Below are positions 3,980 through 5,917 of a DNA stretch of 5,917 bases, one piece after another. The DNA comes from Candidatus Zixiibacteriota bacterium (GTDB lineage Bacteria; Zixibacteria; MSB-5A5; GN15; JAAZOE01), in NCBI GenBank assembly GCA_028700875.1, contig JAQVRW010000200.1, positions 1 to 5,917 on the forward strand. The letters run 5' to 3'. Below the pieces are notes generated by a model. That model did no database searches. It was given only the letters and a program-made list of their open reading frames with translations, and was not told the DNA's origin. The position numbers and the translations under genes were made by a program. Numbering within the stretch: the first letter of the stretch is position 1; each line of letters begins with the position of its first letter.

Positions 3980-5903
3980 GGATAAAAAAGACAAAAACGG
4001 CGGTCAGAATTACGACGCCAATTCCATTCAGGTCCTGAAGGGACTGGAAGCGGTCCGTCGACGGCCGGCGATGTATATCGGCGATATCTCGACCCGTGGC
4101 CTGCACCATCTGGTCTATGAAGTCGTGGATAACTCGGTGGATGAGGCCATGGCCGGATTCTGCGACCAGATCGAAGTGACCATCCACCCCGACCAGTCGA
4201 TCGAGGTCAGCGACAACGGCCGGGGTATCCCCGTGGACATGCATCCGACGCAGAAGAAGTCGGCATTGGAAGTGGTCATGACCATGCTGCATGCCGGCGG
4301 CAAATTCGAACATTCTTCCTACAAAGTCTCCGGCGGTCTGCATGGCGTCGGCGTTTCGGTGGTCAACGCCCTGTCGGCTTGGTGCCGGGTGGAAGTCTGC
4401 CGCGATGGCGAGGTCTATTTCCAGGAATACCATCAGGGCGACCCGGTCGACCCGGTCAAGAAAATCGGCAAGCGGAAAAAAACCGGCACGACCACGACAT
4501 TCATGCCCGACAGCACCGTCTTCCAGAAGGTCGACTTTTCCTTCGATATCTTGGCCGGACGGATGCGGGAGCTGGCTTTCCTCAACCCCGGCCTCCGTAT
4601 CGATCTCAAGTCGGAACGCCCCGGACGTGAAAAGCAGGAATCGTTCATGTTCAAGGGCGGCCTGTCGTCCTTCGTGGAATACCTGAACGAAAGCAAGAAT
4701 ATCCTTTTCAAGAAGCCGATCTATTTCGAAAAAGAACTCGACACCGTCAGCGTTGCCGCCGCCATCCAATACAACGACGGCTACAGCGAATCGATATGTT
4801 CCTACGTCAACAACATTCCCACGATCGAGGGCGGGACGCACCTGATCGGTTTCCGCACCGCTTTCACGCGGACGATCAACAACTACGCCCAGAAAAACAA
4901 TCTGACCAAGAATCTGAACTTCCAGTTGGCCGGCGAGGACAGCCGCGAGGGTCTGGCGGCTGTTATCTCGGTGCGGGTGGTGGACCCGCAATTCGAGGGC
5001 CAGACCAAGACCAAGCTGGGCAACAGCGAAGTCAAGGGGATCGTGGAACGGATTGTCGGAGAATACCTGGCCGAGTATTTCGAGGAAAATCCGTCTATCG
5101 CCAGGAAGGTCGTCGAGAAGGCAATCGAGGCCGCGCGCAGCCGCGAGGCCGCCCGCAAAGCCAAAGAATTGACCCGGCGCAAAACCGCGCTGGATAATGC
5201 CGCGTTGCCGGGTAAGCTGGCCGACTGCGCCACCAACGACCCCGAAGAGGCCGAGATTTATATCGTCGAGGGCGACTCGGCTGGCGGTTCGGCCAAGCAG
5301 GGACGCAACCGCCGCAATCAGGCGATCCTTCCCCTGCGCGGCAAGATTCTCAACGTCGAAAAAGCCCGGATCGATAGGATTTTGGCCAACGAGGAAATCA
5401 AGACCATGATCACGGCCATGGGATGCGGCATCGGCGCCGATGAATTCAATTCCGCGAAGGCCCGTTATCACAAGATCATCATCATGACCGATGCCGACAT
5501 CGACGGCTCCCATATCCGGACGTTGATTCTGACCTTCTTCTTCCGCCACATGAAGGAATTGATCGAACGCGGATACATCTACATCGCCCAGCCGCCGCTC
5601 TACCAGGTCCGCAAGGGAAAAAACGAGAAATACGCCTACTCCGACGATGAACGGGACGTGCTGGTCAGCCAGTTGGGCGGCGACGGCGTCGTGATTCAGC
5701 GTTACAAAGGCTTGGGCGAGATGAATCCGGAACAGCTCTGGCATACGACCATGAATCCGGAAACCCGGACGCTGCTGCAGGTGACCATGGAAGACGCCAA
5801 GGAATGCGAGCATCTGTTTTCGCTTCTGATGGGAGACGAAATCGAACCCCGCCGGGCGTTTATCCAGCAGAACGCGACCTATGTCCGTAACCTGGACGTG
5901 TAA
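3960..5903 (+). CDS. gyrB: DNA gyrase subunit B
   Basis: The ATPase subunit of gyrase, which with GyrA introduces negative supercoils using ATP; 647 residues from ATG 3960. The GHKL ATPase domain has EVVDNSVDEA (catalytic E54, Mg-binding N58), SDNGRGIP (D85) and GGLHGVGVSVVNALS (125-139). R148 aligns with E. coli R136, a coumarin-contact residue, so no resistance change is seen there. The transducer domain includes NNIPTIEGGTHLIGF and QTKTKLGNSEV with the switch lysines. The TOPRIM domain has VEGDSAGGSAKQGRNRRNQA (E437) and MTDADIDGSHIR (D511, D513). The C-terminus RYKGLGEMNPEQLW to YVRNLDV is complete. The length is that of short GyrBs, without the roughly 165-residue insertion of E. coli (804 residues). 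Overlap with dciA supports GyrB over the paralogue ParE, as does the QTKTKLG / RNQAILPL signature. ATG 3954 and 3957 are alternative starts. Confidence 0.96.
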   Translation: MSEMTVEDKKDKNGGQNYDANSIQVLKGLEAVRRRPAMYIGDISTRGLHHLVYEVVDNSVDEAMAGFCDQIEVTIHPDQSIEVSDNGRGIPVDMHPTQKKSALEVVMTMLHAGGKFEHSSYKVSGGLHGVGVSVVNALSAWCRVEVCRDGEVYFQEYHQGDPVDPVKKIGKRKKTGTTTTFMPDSTVFQKVDFSFDILAGRMRELAFLNPGLRIDLKSERPGREKQESFMFKGGLSSFVEYLNESKNILFKKPIYFEKELDTVSVAAAIQYNDGYSESICSYVNNIPTIEGGTHLIGFRTAFTRTINNYAQKNNLTKNLNFQLAGEDSREGLAAVISVRVVDPQFEGQTKTKLGNSEVKGIVERIVGEYLAEYFEENPSIARKVVEKAIEAARSREAARKAKELTRRKTALDNAALPGKLADCATNDPEEAEIYIVEGDSAGGSAKQGRNRRNQAILPLRGKILNVEKARIDRILANEEIKTMITAMGCGIGADEFNSAKARYHKIIIMTDADIDGSHIRTLILTFFFRHMKELIERGYIYIAQPPLYQVRKGKNEKYAYSDDERDVLVSQLGGDGVVIQRYKGLGEMNPEQLWHTTMNPETRTLLQVTMEDAKECEHLFSLLMGDEIEPRRAFIQQNATYVRNLDV

Positions 5904-5917
5904 GATCGCTTAGTATG

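Noticed and set aside
3924..5813. A 629-codon open frame on the minus strand inside gyrB
   Set aside because: Its codons align exactly with gyrB codons, the usual mirror frame in G+C-rich genes. gyrB is unmistakable from its motifs.

Overview
The window comes from an outer-membrane-bearing bacterium of moderately high G+C. One arm carries two linked SurA-type periplasmic chaperones, one with a signal peptide and one a lipoprotein. The other arm carries a dciA-gyrB replication/topology pair. GyrB is the short form without the large insertion of the E. coli enzyme. Together these fit the FCB assemblage or a related candidate phylum (Zixibacteria-like is my guess). That placement is inference from protein style, not a measured phylogeny.

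Layout. On the minus strand, reading leftwards from about 2574, is a two-gene operon. It has a recognisable sigma-70-type promoter (2581-2609), a leader that folds into two abutting stem-loops, a strong Shine-Dalgarno, and a 577-residue lipoprotein peptidyl-prolyl isomerase (763-2496). Six bases further on is a SurA-like protein (756 down to 1) that runs off the left edge. Positions 2497-2789 form a divergent control region rich in inverted repeats. On the plus strand, 2790-3492 encodes an unrecognised zinc-ribbon-like protein in two reading frames. The frames are joined at a TCC TGA T heptamer, so it is either a frame-disrupted gene or a candidate +1 frameshift gene. After an AT-rich gap come dciA (3623-3979) and gyrB (3960-5903), which overlap by 20 bases. 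The window ends 14 bases after the gyrB stop, on an ATG that might open the next gene.

How the genes work together. The minus-strand pair should act in the envelope, escorting and folding exported proteins, most plausibly outer-membrane proteins. DciA helps load the replicative helicase and GyrB supplies the ATPase half of DNA gyrase. Their overlap suggests coupled translation. The canonical dnaA-dnaN-recF neighbourhood is not seen upstream of dciA here; the zinc-ribbon gene and the chaperone operon take that place.

The most unusual items are the two-frame zinc-ribbon gene, the lipoprotein's second parvulin-like domain that has lost its active-site histidines, and a perfect 9-bp-arm palindrome placed exactly at the predicted +1 of the chaperone operon. 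I found no tRNA, rRNA, CRISPR array, insertion sequence or clear intrinsic terminator.
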